From assembly GCA_029339505.1 (NCBI GenBank), contig JAQISU010000081.1:13613001-13677000 (forward strand): a DNA stretch of 64,000 nt. The letters run 5' to 3'. Below the pieces are notes generated by a model. That model worked only from the letters and a program-made list of their open reading frames with translations. It did no database searches and was not told the origin of the DNA. This stretch comes from Unio delphinus. Taxonomy: Eukaryota; Mollusca; Bivalvia; Unionida; Unionidae. Numbering within the stretch: the first letter of the stretch is position 1; the number at the start of each line of letters is the position of its first letter. Made by a program: the position numbers and the translations under genes. Of the stretch, positions 35,944 through 49,415 are shown in pieces.

Positions 35944-35965
35944 AGTGAAGGCAATATTGGATGTA
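35803..35965 (-). mobile_element. short LINE fragment split by a GA expansion
   Basis: AGCAGAGGCTTTAGAATGGC to CCCCGGATGAGAG, and then GTTAGTGAAGGCAATATTGG, match two neighbouring parts of the LINE copy at 50400-50496. In that copy they are separated only by GAGAGAGGTATTAATAACATCA. Here the middle is replaced by about 80 bp of GA. The coding sense of the fragment (RT region, minus strand) is lost. Confidence 0.8.
35861..35941. repeat. (GA)40 microsatellite
   Basis: A pure GA run grown from GATGAGAGAG of the LINE fragment. Ser-Leu and Glu-Arg frames across it are artefacts. Confidence 0.95.
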
Positions 35966-37879
<1,914 letters not shown>

Positions 37880-38353
37880 TTACAAGGAGCTTCAGTACAG
37901 GTCAGTGACTATTTGCTCGATTGTTGTAATATATTACTGCAAAGTAAGTGTCCTTTAATTATAGCAGTATGTATACTTTAGTACGTAGAATTACTATTTG
38001 TAAGGTGATTCATTCGTAGTGAATGATATACATGCATATTTTGAGATATGAACCATGTTTTATGTAAATTAATATTGTAATTCGCTATTGGGTTAATTCC
38101 TAGTAACCTGTTGCATTTATTCATTTGATATTCTAGATTTGCAAATGTTGAATTGAATAATAAACTTTCAAAAATTGTTGCAGTGTGCAATATTAGTTAA
38201 TAGGGATTTGCCTACTTGTGTATACTTTGTAGGAGTATCATGTGTAAGGATATATCAGCGCATTGATATGTGCATAGCTGTGTACACTTTATAGAAGTGT
38301 AAGGTACAGAAATGCGTCTGATTATATGATATTATTCTGTATAATAAGATTGA

Positions 38354-38359
<6 letters not shown>
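37880..38359 (-). repeat. dispersed repeat F, copy 2 (inverted)
   Basis: Reverse complement partner of 27547-28020. The TA-proximal end carries the palindrome described next. Together with the copies at 27.5 and 28.2 kb it shows repeat F is a mobile or once-mobile family of at least about 480 bp. Confidence 0.75.
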
Positions 38360-38417
<58 letters not shown>

Positions 38418-38449
38418 TCAATCTTATTATACAGAACAATCAGACGCAT

Positions 38450-38455
<6 letters not shown>
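38306..38455. repeat. palindrome with (TA)n centre
   Basis: ACAGAAATGCGTCTGATT at 38306 is repeated in reverse at the other end, with AATAAGATTGAGAATATA on the inner side of the arm. The left arm has 10 extra bases (ATATGATATT). The centre is about 55 bp of TA, itself self-complementary, so the whole 150 bp could fold. A further (TA)n follows at 38456-38492. Confidence 0.85.
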
Positions 38456-38492
<37 letters not shown>

Positions 38493-38494
<2 letters not shown>

Positions 38495-39408
38495 GTATAC
38501 ACATTTCAAGGAGAATGTGTATTTTTCGAATGTTTAGACTGAGTTTAGATATCACGGGGAATATGCTATGTTAATGTTCTTATGTATTAATACAGAAAGT
38601 TTTTTGAGACCAGAAGGAATAATCCCAGTGCAGTTGGTCTATGTTTCTGGGAGACAAAAGAGTAGGAAGAACAGAGACAGAAGTTAGAAGGTCTGGAGGG
38701 AAATGTATTACCAGTCCAGAAAGATCATACAGATGAGTAGGAACATAGGACAGGAGGAAAATCTATCACAACTAAGTCAGATGAAATAGGCAGTCACTTG
38801 GTCGAGTGAAGCCGAGTGATAGGGTTTTTAATTTTAATTTTATTTGAGAGATGACTGTTATTGCATTATATTGAATTGTTGTTCGTTAAATTTCACATTT
38901 TGTGTATTCCTTAATTTAACTGTCGGCACCGCTGACTGGGGGCTCGGAGCTTTGCATCTCTCTATCATTACTTCAATTTCTGACAAAAACAAGTAAGGGT
39001 GGGTCGTCTGTAATAATTTACCCCACCCCAACCTATATAAAGGGAAACTTTTACAATGTCAAAAAAGTAAACTCAAAGAAGGGAGAGACGAAAAGACACT
39101 TATTAATATTGCTATCAAGAAAAAGAACATTCGTCCACGAAATGTCTAACTAGAGTGACAGAAGAGTACTATCTCAGAAGAAGAGCGAACAGAAAAAGGG
39201 ACCATTTCTGAAAAGTTTTTAAAAAGCAAAATACGCAGAAGCAACAACTGAATAACTAATGCCGGTGAATAATTTCAAACCCGTAACACAGTGAAACGGG
39301 GTTTTGTGGTGTTTTTGAAATTTCCTTGTAATTTCAGTTAAAAGGGAATGTATAACGAAAAAGAAAAATATGTAAGTGCATTGGTTTGTTATGTAGGGAT
39401 AATATGTT

Positions 39409-39410
<2 letters not shown>
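38493..39410. other. non-coding stretch
   Basis: No gene or repeat is recognised. Confidence 0.4.
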
Positions 39411-39449
<39 letters not shown>

Positions 39450-39509
39450 CGCAGACACACTTCACATACCTGCTATCGATTTCTCTTTCTCTCTCTCACA
39501 CACATACAA

Positions 39510-39571
<62 letters not shown>
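39411..39571. repeat. (AC)n and (AAT)n microsatellites
   Basis: AC at 39411-39446 and AAT at about 39509-39571, with a CT/CA-rich spacer. The Asn-rich frame across them is an artefact. Confidence 0.9.
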
Positions 39572-39572
<1 letters not shown>

Positions 39573-41168
39573 GGCAATTATTATTTCGTTCTCTCGTTTC
39601 ATCACACGCATACAGGTACATACACATTAGATGATGTCGCCTGGTAGTCCATATAAAACAAACAGCAACACAACATGAACTTCAGCACATTCCATTTTCA
39701 CTGTTATAGGTATAATGACCTTGAGGGTAAAAAAGGTCGATCGATATTTTTATAATTGATGTTGTTGCTGGATTTTAATATTTAAAAAAAAAACTTTGTA
39801 TCAAAAGTGATGGATATTGTATAGTCTATCACTGGATGCTGGATACTATAATAACGTTGATTTAATATTTGATTGATGGATAGTTAGTTGATTACTAGCT
39901 TTTGCAAGAGGAGAATTGATAATTGAATATTACACTATTGGGTGTTGGATGGTAGATAACTGGTTTGTGGATAGTAGATTAGTGATTGCTGAATAATATA
40001 TAGTTATAGATAGTAAAATGAAAGATATTGAAATTTGACTTTATTTATTGTCATATTCTGTAAATGAACAAATAAAATGAACATTTAATCGCACACAGAC
40101 AAATGAACCAACGGGAAGAACAAAAATCCCATTTACCTTTTTCAGTCATTGTTACGGGAGTTAAATCCAGACCAATACTATACAGTGTCGTCTTTATATC
40201 AGATATGAAATATTTTGGCAAATATGTTGCTGGAATAAAGTCTAACAAAAGCTCGTTCCAACACAATACAAACAATACAAGCAGAAAAAGAAACGTGATA
40301 TTTGCAGGTAAATTTAACCTGGTTATAAAGAAATTAATAAAATCAAGTCAATTTTACTTCAGCAGATGGAATAATGGGACTTTTTCTGCCGCAAAGAAAT
40401 GTTGTCAAGTCAATTTTTGATGTCAAATTGACCAAAAACGTTCTATAAATACCATTGGAATTTCCACTCAATAAGATCTTTTATTATATTCCAAGATAAA
40501 GACTTTGTATTCTGCCCAGCCTATCAGATCGGTCAAATATGTGTGGCAAACTATTCTATTAAAATTAAGTTTATCATGCAACAATCGAAAGAAAAACGGC
40601 ACCGGTACAATATTTCCTCGTGTGATAACAAATATATGATACGGCGAAGGACTCGAATAGATCATGACAGCTAAAAATCGGGCTCTTAAAGCACCTTGTA
40701 TTTCTCAACCAATCCCACCCACATCTTCCAGCATTTTAAAAAACAAATTAAGATGTGGGACCTGCAAGTTGGCACGTAACCCAGTAGTAATGTAGGTAGT
40801 AACGTCAAGAATAATAAAATGTAAAACTGTATATATAAAAAAAATTAAAATATACAAATTAAAGTGTTCCTTTGCTGTATCAAACATCTGTTTCGTATGC
40901 AAGGCACATATGTATTGAATCCGACACTTGGATAATACTTAATTTCCATAAATACCTAAATATGGCTGACAATTTGCACGGACTTAAGATTGTTTGCAAA
41001 ACTGAGCAATCGTTATTCTTTCTGTCTTTCCTATCTTTTCTTTTTTACTTTTTGTTTGAGGTATGCTTGCTCCCATAAGATGGCTGTTGAATAAGGGAAA
41101 GAACTGATATAACGTTCAAGTTTTAACGAAATACGATTTATTTCCCCTTCCACGGTTTGGTCCGCATG
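39572..41168. other. non-coding stretch
   Basis: Degenerate GGATAGTAGAT-like short repeats occupy about 39800-40015. Overlapping frames of 74 and 105 codons on opposite strands at 40051-40420 have no family signature. Nothing else is recognised. Confidence 0.4.
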
Positions 41169-41320
41169 TTTTTTTTTTTTTTTTTTTTTTTAATCGTTTA
41201 AGGCCATTTTTCAGCACAATATAGGCTATACATGGCGGCCAGTATTAAAGGTGGAGGAAGAACCCGGAAAACCCCGGAAAGAACCACCGACACACGAGAA
41301 GCTACTGGCAAGCTTTCTCA
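41169..41320 (-). mobile_element. SINE family A, head-truncated, with poly-T (poly-A on minus)
   Basis: A run of 23 T is followed by AAGGCCATTTTTCAGCACAA, ATGGCGGCCAGTATT, GAAGAACCC and GCTACTGGCAAGCTTTCTCA, which is the SINE A body read in reverse. The tRNA-like head is missing. In the sense of the SINE the poly-T is an A-rich 3' tail. Confidence 0.8.
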
Positions 41321-41379
41321 CAGTTAAATGCCTTCCTTAAATAATCCTTTACATCGCATCGCATTTGATTAAATTCCAC

Positions 41380-41612
41380 CGTGGCAGCCGCATTAACTAA
41401 GGCGATAGCGAGTGGGACTCGTAATTCAAGAGACAAGGGTTTGATATCCGTCAAGGCCAGACGGGACGGCTGCCTCAGTATGTCCGTGGGAAAGCATCGG
41501 GACCTTATTTCCTCGGCATCATACAGACAGTAATGTGCTCAAAGTGCGACTAGAAAACCAACCAACCAACCAACCAACCAACCAACCAACCAACTAACGA
41601 CCAACCAACCAC
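41380..41612 (+). mobile_element. tRNA-derived SINE, family C, with (AACC)n tail
   Basis: The head is TAAGGCGATAGCGAGTGGGA with a B box-like GGGTTTGATATCC. The body contains GTCCGTGGGAAAGCATCGGG and TTATTTCCTCGGCATCA, and AGTGTGCTCAAAGTGC-type sequence precedes the tail of about ten ACCA/AACC units. This differs in body from families A and B. No second copy lies in the window. Confidence 0.7.
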
Positions 41613-43676
41613 ACTAGGGTATTCAGTTGGGGAAAAAGATCTATGAAAGTAAGCCAAAAAGAAAAATTGAACGAGGTACCTTGTTTGATAAAATCAGTGG
41701 CTAAGTTTCACCGATTATGTATCAGAGGTGACAAGTTAATGGAACGCACTCTATCTCGAAAACACTGGACGGAAGACGTAAACTAAGCATCACTTTCTTA
41801 TTTCAAGAATCACACAAACCGGAATCGCAGTAGCTGTAATTTTCTTGATATTGGTCTGTAATTTTTCCATTAGGCGTTCAATATTGTTAAATAAAGGGAC
41901 AATTGACACAGAACAATTCGGAAATGGAGGAATTCGATAGATGTGGTCATTGTAACAGTATATATCGGTCTACGTATCCTCAACAATGATTAAAGATCCT
42001 TAACATGCTAAAATAAATCCGTACATTTGTCCGGTCTGAGAACTGTAGTCGTAAACGGAATAAAATGAGGACGAGAGTCAGTTGTGACCTTTGTAATTAT
42101 TGGTTAAACATAAATTTCTAATTATGTATATGACCATTCGAATGATATTGATAAGATGACCAAGTGATCGCCTTGCCGGCCCATCCTATGTCATTTAACA
42201 ATAACCAAGTGATCGCCTTGCCGGCTGGTCCTAGTGTCATTTAACAGTCTAATATGCTGAGAAATTACTATCACACCAAGAAGAACTCATCAGCGCAAAA
42301 TGACCCGTGGACACACGTCCCATTGGGGATTGACAAAATGGACGTTATACATTTGTGTGCTATTTTCACAGATTATCTATCTGCTTCATGGAAGACACGT
42401 TTTGTATTTGATAGAAAGGGATGAGAATGGATAGAGCAGCATCATGAATGAGACATCCCGATATTCGACACATTTGTTAACAAAAATGAGCTCGTCATTC
42501 GATAAAGAAGGGTAAACGTTTTGGTTGTATGTTCTGGTTTATGACGAAGAAACAACTGAAGCCTATATTATGGTGACAGAGAAAATATCATAATGAAAAT
42601 TATAAATTGTGAGAAAGATCTGGAGAAACTTTGAGGGAAAAATTTGAAATATTGGGATTTATCTTGAAATGTAAAAACTTTTTCATATTTATGTTCTTTC
42701 TGTGACTTTCATAGTGGAAATTTAAAAGTTTCTTTGTCTTAAAATTTCTAATTTTTCCTCGACATTTGGAGACTTTTCTTCGTGTTTTGAGTTTATATGT
42801 TTATATTATTATCCCCCCTCCCTTCTCCCCCCCCCCCCAGCACAATAGTTTTAACCATCTGTTGATCACGTGTTGGAAACTAAAGGAAATTTTACTATTG
42901 GCGCTGGTCACATGACAGAAGCAAATATGTTGTCAATGTTAGTGACAAAACTGTATTGATCTAGGGAAGTTTGTTAGCCCAGACAGCCATGTATAATACA
43001 CCATGAATGAATGTAAACAAGAGCGATATTTACAAACTGGAGAAGAAGAGTAACTGTTTCACGGTACAGTAAGACATCTCTGATCTAGATTCATGGGAAG
43101 ACATTTCTTATGGCTAATCGGCCAGCCATATCGAATTTCGGGGGAAACTAAGAACTATGATTGGAAATCTCTGGATTAAATCAGTTTGACAATCGTACTA
43201 CTGAATATAGTAAATGTGATTTTACTAGCTGAGGTTTATCAATTAGAAGAAAAAAAAATTGTTTTATCACAGTGAACCGTCTAGGCTACCAACACTGTGG
43301 TACGGTATAAGGTTATAGGTTTGTGATGATGGTTCAACTTCGATCGCGCACTAGTTGTCTGTAATGGTGTCAGAAACAGTAGAATACTAAATGGAAAGAG
43401 GATGGAGCGGTTGCCCCGAGCGCATAAAGGTGATAGGGCGGAAAAACCCTATTGGGCATTTTTCGTCGCCTCCTGCGCCATTAGCCCTGGTAAGGATATA
43501 AAGCTGTGTTCGTTGCATACAAGTCATTCAGCTTCACAAGACTGCATCCATTACCGGGAAATTTTATTTTAATTTTAATAGAGGGTCGATAAGTAGCAAC
43601 CACTGTTCGAATGGAGACTTTTGTATGACTGTATCATTTTGATACGGGTATGCTTGTATGTATTTTGCGTGATATG
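41613..43676. other. non-coding stretch with small features
   Basis: A 44-bp tandem duplication (ACCAAGTGATCGCCTTGCCG) lies at 42158-42246. A C-rich run is at 42813-42838. TGGTGTCAGAAAC at 43365-43377 resembles a gypsy-type primer-binding site, but no LTR pair is seen. No gene is recognised. Confidence 0.5.
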
Positions 43677-43895
43677 GATTTTTAACGTAGCTTTTTAAAA
43701 AAAACATTTAGTCTGCAGTTTGGCAGTTTATATTGATGTTTAGCACTAGGGCATCATGTCACGCAGTCAAAATATCCTGTCACAAGGCCGACCAATTCTA
43801 AAACTAACTTCTTAATGCCGAAAGCCCAGCGAGGCAGCTGTTAGTAACACTTTTTTAATATGACTCGGCCTGGGTTCGAACCCATGACCACCGCA
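43677..43895 (-). mobile_element. SINE family B, head-truncated
   Basis: GGATTTTTAACGTAGCTTT, GCAGTTTATATTGATGTTTA, CTAGGGCATCATG and a B box (GGGTTCGAACCC, here palindromic) match family B in reverse. The sequence stops inside the tRNA-like head at CCGCATC, where the minisatellite begins. Confidence 0.8.
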
Positions 43896-44458
43896 TCAGG
43901 CAAAATGCACAGTAAGGTCAGAGAGGTTAGGATCAGGCAAAATGCACAGTAAGGCAAGAGAGTTTAGGATCAGGCAACACGCACAGTATGGACAGAGAGG
44001 TTGGTGTCAGGCAAAATGCATAGTAAGGCCAAAGAGGTTGGGATCAGGCAACATGCACAGTATGGACAGAGATGTTGGTGTCAGGCAAATTACACAGTAA
44101 GGCCAGATATGTTGGTGTCAGGCAAAATGCACAGTAAGGCCAGATATGTTGGTGTCAGGCAAAATGCACAGTAAGGCCAGATAAGTTGGTGTCAGGCAAA
44201 ATCCACAGTTAGGACAGAGAGGTTGGTGTCAGGTAAACTGCACAGTAAGACCAGAGAGTTTGGGATCAGGCAAATTGCACATTATGGCCAGAAAGGTTGG
44301 TGTCAGGAACAATGCACAGTAAGGCAAGAGAGGTTGAAATCATGCAACATGCACAGTAAGGCCAGAGAGATTGGTGTCAGGCAAAATGCACAATAAAGCC
44401 AGAGAGAATGAGATCAGGCAAAATTCACAGTAAGGCCAGATAGGTTGGTGTCATAGCT
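43896..44458. repeat. 37-bp minisatellite, about 15 copies
   Basis: The unit is near CAGGCAAAATGCACAGTAAG followed by GCCAGAGAGGTTGGTGT, with GGAT/GTGT and GAGAG/GATAT variants. It begins exactly where the SINE B head is cut, so the array probably arose at that junction. Confidence 0.9.
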
Positions 44459-46626
44459 TAAACACGTATGTATGTCTATCAATACCTTAAAATAAATGTA
44501 TGCATTATATTACTTTGGAGCTGCAGGTCTAAAATATGTGGTGATACTTTTCCTTCTTCTTGATGAAGTGTATAATTTATAGGCGGATCGTTGAGAACTG
44601 TTTTGTATAGGCGCACAAATTTCAATACCTCACTTCCTTTTAATTCTACTGGTGAATCATTAATTACAATGTTTTGTTTTATTCTTTATGACAACTAATG
44701 AATATAATACTATTAAAAATAAAGATTAAATCATTAGATTAAAACAAATATAACTCCAATCAGCTGAAATTTAATAGCTAACTCTAACAAGAAAATACGA
44801 TTTCCTGTGATGCCTATTTAACTGATTATAAATAATAATTAAAGCTTTAGGTTTGATTTCCATAAAAGATAATGCAGTTATGATAATGGTTATGCAAATT
44901 TCATTGTCCATCACGTAGGACCATGTTCTCATTAAAAATAAAGGTACATTGAAAATGAAAGCACTTTTAATTCAAATTAGTTATTACGAGTATTTTTTGT
45001 ATTTCTCACAATAAATGGAATCGATTTCGAAATCGTAATGGCACGTGCAGTAGATTTACTGATAAAATAGTTGTGAAAGAAAATAATTGTGTCTGACAAC
45101 TCCGTTGAATGGCATAAATCCACATGTTAAAAATATTGGTTTAAGTCACAGGAGGCTAAAACACAGTCATAATTTACAAATCATGCCATTAGAAATGCGG
45201 TACATCTGTTTCCGTTGGACAGAATCATATATAACACGGCACCTCTATCGTACATTCTGCATAAGAATACTACAAACAGCTATGCATATCGTACTTTGCA
45301 ATAACAAAATGAAAAAAGGAAGGTCCATAAAAAATGTTGAAACTATCAAATAGAGCAACCATTAAAATATGCCAGTAATTATACGCCTGAGGTTATGAAA
45401 GAAGATTTAGAATGTGTGGACCTTCAGGTTGTCATGTTTCAAAGTTTGTCGGTCGTCATGTTGACCATGCTTTGTTATAATCCCGTGTGAGATTTGAAAG
45501 CAAAACGTTTCATTTTTGCGAACTGCTTTGACGAAGACGTTTGTTAAAAAGAAGCTGAATGACTTCAATAATCACATAATCAAGAAAAATTACGTCATCG
45601 TTTGAGAATTACGTTGAGAGCAAACAAAATCTCCAAGAAAAGCAAAAGCAGTTTTAAAATTGTGAAAGGAAACAAAGTCAATGAAACCAAATAGATGCAA
45701 AGGCTTATAATAATTATTTTGTAATCATAATGCATCTTTTTAGTTATAAATGCTATATACGTAGGTCAGCCGACAAACTTATATAAAATGAGGATTGTAA
45801 TCTCACCATTAAATAAATGCATTATAAAATTTGATATTTCTTTTACAGCTTAGTCACGGTAAAATTCAGATATAAAGATACAATTGATCTAATTCTCGGA
45901 TTAATTTTTATAACTTATATAATAAGAAGCTCTAAACAACACGAGTGTGCATTAGGAATCTCGAACTAGTTATTTCCAAATATAAACGTTCAGTTAAGCA
46001 GTTTCCTTTTTAACCGACAAGAGAAATTTTGTGATACCATTTTCCTTGAAATGAAATTGTACTTCTTACAAGTTTGTTTGCTTTAGATGAAGGAATATTA
46101 ATCATTTTCATTATGGGAATATATCCCAGTAGTAAAATAAAAACTGGTTCCTCCCCATCCACCTACGTTATCAGAAGAATTTTTTTTTGTTAGTTATGTC
46201 TTGTAAAATAGTTTAAATCCTATCCTTCCGTCTTGACTCATCAACTATCTTAGCTCTTAGTAACCTATTCTGATTAATCAATACAAACTGTCACAATGAA
46301 GCAATTTCAGGTCATTAAAAAATTTATGTTACTGCAAATGTACTTTGATTCAAAATTTAGAACAATCCAGAATATGTTCTTGCACGGATTGATCATTTAC
46401 ACGATGTCGAAAACAGAACGTTGATAATAGGCGGAAGGAGACAATGCATAGACAAAATAAAATATATTGAACTTACGGCACTATGTTATATATACAAAGA
46501 CACACATAAAATCAATCTATTGAATTTACAACCCTTTTCGAGCTGGTAGCAGTATCGATGCAACTGAAAAGTTGCTTCTGATCATGCTATTGTTTATTTG
46601 TTTCTGTCCTTCATTAGTATTGTGCA

Positions 46627-46630
<4 letters not shown>
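44459..46630. other. non-coding stretch
   Basis: Very AT-rich and without recognised genes or repeats. An 88-codon frame at 45087 has no family signature. Confidence 0.45.

Positions 46631-46681
<51 letters not shown>
46631..46681. repeat. (GT)n microsatellite
   Basis: A pure GT run that directly adjoins the 3' end of a SINE B copy; on the SINE strand it is an (AC)n tail. Confidence 0.95.
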
Positions 46682-46686
<5 letters not shown>

Positions 46687-46689
46687 AGT

Positions 46690-46952
46690 TTAAAGGTAGC
46701 TTTAAAAAAAGTTTCAGTCATATCGCTAAGAAATCTACAGTGTGGCAGTTTATAGGGATGTCAAGCACTGGGGCATCATGCTGTAGACATATAATGTCAT
46801 GTCTCAACCAATCACATTATCCTGACACCAAGCCGGCCAGTCTTAACACTAACCTCATAATGCTGAGCGCTTAGCTAGTCTTTAGTATAACTCGGCTGAG
46901 GTTCGAACCAGCGACCTCCCGCATCCGAAGCTGACGCTCTAACCACTTGGCT
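46690..46952 (-). mobile_element. tRNA-derived SINE, family B
   Basis: TTTCAGTCATATCGCTAAG, CAGTTTATAGGGATGTCAAG, CTGGGGCATCATGCTG and a head with GAGGTTCGAACC and GACGCTCTAACCACTTGGCT are all present, in reverse orientation. The copy is nearly full length. Confidence 0.8.
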
Positions 46953-47470
46953 GTATACTTTTTATGATGATGAAAAATGTGTGTATGACCCAGTCATTTA
47001 TTTACAATTCTTGTAAACATGTATATTTAACAACGGCCTGTTATCTGTATCGTTATTGACAGAGGCTTTGCCACCATATTACAGTGTTTACTAAGCACAG
47101 TATCCGTGCGCTTTCCGCGAGAAACACTACATTTGTGCTCTTCGTCCAACACTTAGCCTTAAAACATAAATCGATGTCACTTGGGACATTATTTCACAAG
47201 ACAGTGATTTTAGATCAGTAAATATTACAAACCTCTCTAACTGTGACAATAAGTGTTTGACCCTAAAATGCAAAAATGTAGTTTCCTGTCAAATATATTA
47301 ATTTTACACAAAACCGAAAATTGGCATGAATCAAACAGCATAACAATTTAGTGGCTCGGTTCACAAGCTCTGAAAGAAAGTCACTTACTGTATTTTGCAA
47401 CACTGACTTGCATATAATTTTGTGGTATAGTGGCTGTCGATAAAAACGACTCTTCCAACACGCACGCACG

Positions 47471-47522
<52 letters not shown>

Positions 47523-49143
47523 TACGTATATATTATCACAAGAAATTATGATATCCAATGAGCTATGTGGGCATTATAGAATCCAGTTTACATGACGTGC
47601 TACCATAACAAGTAGATTAGAATATAATCCACACAGTGTGTACTCGCTTATAAGAAGAGTCCAACTGTGAACCGCACAGAGGCAGATATGTCGTCTAATA
47701 ATGCACCGGCAGATCTGGGTCGGTGTGGTTTGGTAGGACTAATCATTTTAACAAAGAACATAGACCCTGGCCTGCCGGTGCATTTTGCAAGGCAGAGAGA
47801 ATCTTTATTATTTGAAGTTTGATTCATCTTACCAGCTAGTAGAGAGGGTACTTTGTATTTTATTTTGCATTCATGCTGCAAACATTTTAGATGTCGCATG
47901 CTGGTGTCCTCTTTATTTGCCATCAGTGGAGCATAAACAGAAATCATTTCGAACGAGACTTATGTGATCAAAAACGAACAAAATGTTCAGAATAATAGTA
48001 ACACACATTAAGCCAAAAACAAGATTAAAAAATCAACTGACCTCTTGTTTAGGCACCTGCTTGAAAGCATATAAAATAAGAAGCAATGATACGGTATTTG
48101 TTCTTAATGGAGGATGGGTAAACCTGATCATATGCAAGGTAGGAGAAAAAACGTATAGGGCAAAGTATTAGGAAACATCGGGACAATCCCATAAGTCTTA
48201 AATATAAGAAAGGGACTAGGGGACTCGGAAGTGGTAAATGTAAATGTTTAATTTTTTCTCATGTCTACTGCATTTATTTACACAAAATTTTGATGCCTGA
48301 AATGATAATGTAAGCGAAGATTAGAGTAATGATAAAACGTCAACTGAAGCTCATGCTGTTTTCTCAGTGTAGTATATATTTGGAACTTCATGACCTGTCC
48401 GTTTCCACCTTACGTTAAAAAAAGTTAGTAGAGTCCATCCGATTAACAGATAGCGGTATGCATGTATGCCGTTATTTAAGCACGATAGCATTGTCATAGT
48501 GAACATATGCACTGCAAGACCTGTTTCTCAAGTGGACCAGACGACTTATGAATATTTCACTGGAATGTTAAAAGGACAAGACATTCTGTTCATCCTTCAT
48601 ATTTTTGATTTTTTTTCTTCTTCCGATCTGAAATGTAAATAACAGACGAATCGAAAATTATTTTTAAAATAAAAACAAAAAATCCCGCGTTTCCTCTTCC
48701 TCAATAGTTTTAAACAAAACTATTGGTTTAGTACGCTTTCAGCTATTTGGCATATTAGAGAATAAATAATTATTACTTGCTTAAATTGAGAAAATGCTGA
48801 TAACATTTTAACTTGATAATATTTGGATTTTGTAGGATGTATGATAGTGTAACTGACTTCAATGCAGCTAGTATTTGCACAATGGAAAGAAAAGTCAGCC
48901 GAAATAAACTCCCACGTACAAGATGGCGTTGTTATCTACAGAAATAATAACAAAACAGTAATTTTATTTTAGTATGGAAGACGCTGACTTTCTCTAGTTC
49001 ACGTAGAAGAATAACGGTTGATTTACTTGGAACATGTGACTTGGAATCAAAAGAGGACGGGTGAAAGAGATCAAGATAAGTTTGCATTTAAATACCATTC
49101 AAAGGTGGCTATAAAATGCGGGGAATTATCTATCATTAAGTGT
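46953..49143. other. non-coding stretch
   Basis: The only clear feature is the CA microsatellite listed separately. A minus-strand 99-codon frame (47947-47648) starts MISVYAPLMANKED, which resembles a LINE endonuclease segment, but nothing around it continues the match. Confidence 0.4.
47458..47525. repeat. (CGCA)n-(CA)n microsatellite
   Basis: Short CGCA units pass into about 46 bp of CA and a brief CATA end. Confidence 0.95.
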
Positions 49144-49415
49144 GGTTATATGTGGAATCTGTTATTGAGTGTGGCAATATGATGCATATAATCATCTGTT
49201 TTTGAAAGTGACCGTATGAAATGAAATATCATCTGTTACTGAGTGTGGCAATATGATGTATAAATCATCTTCTATTGAGGGTGGCCTAACGAGATGTACA
49301 ATCATCTGTTTTTCGAAAGGGGCCGTATGAAATGTAGAATCATCTGTTACTGAGTGTGCCAATATGATGTACAAATCATCTGCTATTGAGGGTGGCCTAA
49401 CGAGATGTACAATCT
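49144..49415. repeat. minisatellite, about 36-bp half units in a longer 115-120 bp pattern
   Basis: Copies of AATCATCTGTTACTGAGTGTG, GGCAATATGATGTA and TTGAGGGTGGCCTAACGAGA alternate about seven times. The last unit runs directly into the 3'-truncated end of a LINE at ACGAGATGTACAATC. Confidence 0.85.

Noticed and set aside
40051..40420. protein-coding genes on both strands
   Set aside because: The two frames overlap on opposite strands, have no family signature and no start or splice context.
47648..47947. LINE endonuclease fragment (MISVYAPLMANKED)
   Set aside because: The resemblance covers only about 14 residues and nothing continues it on either side.
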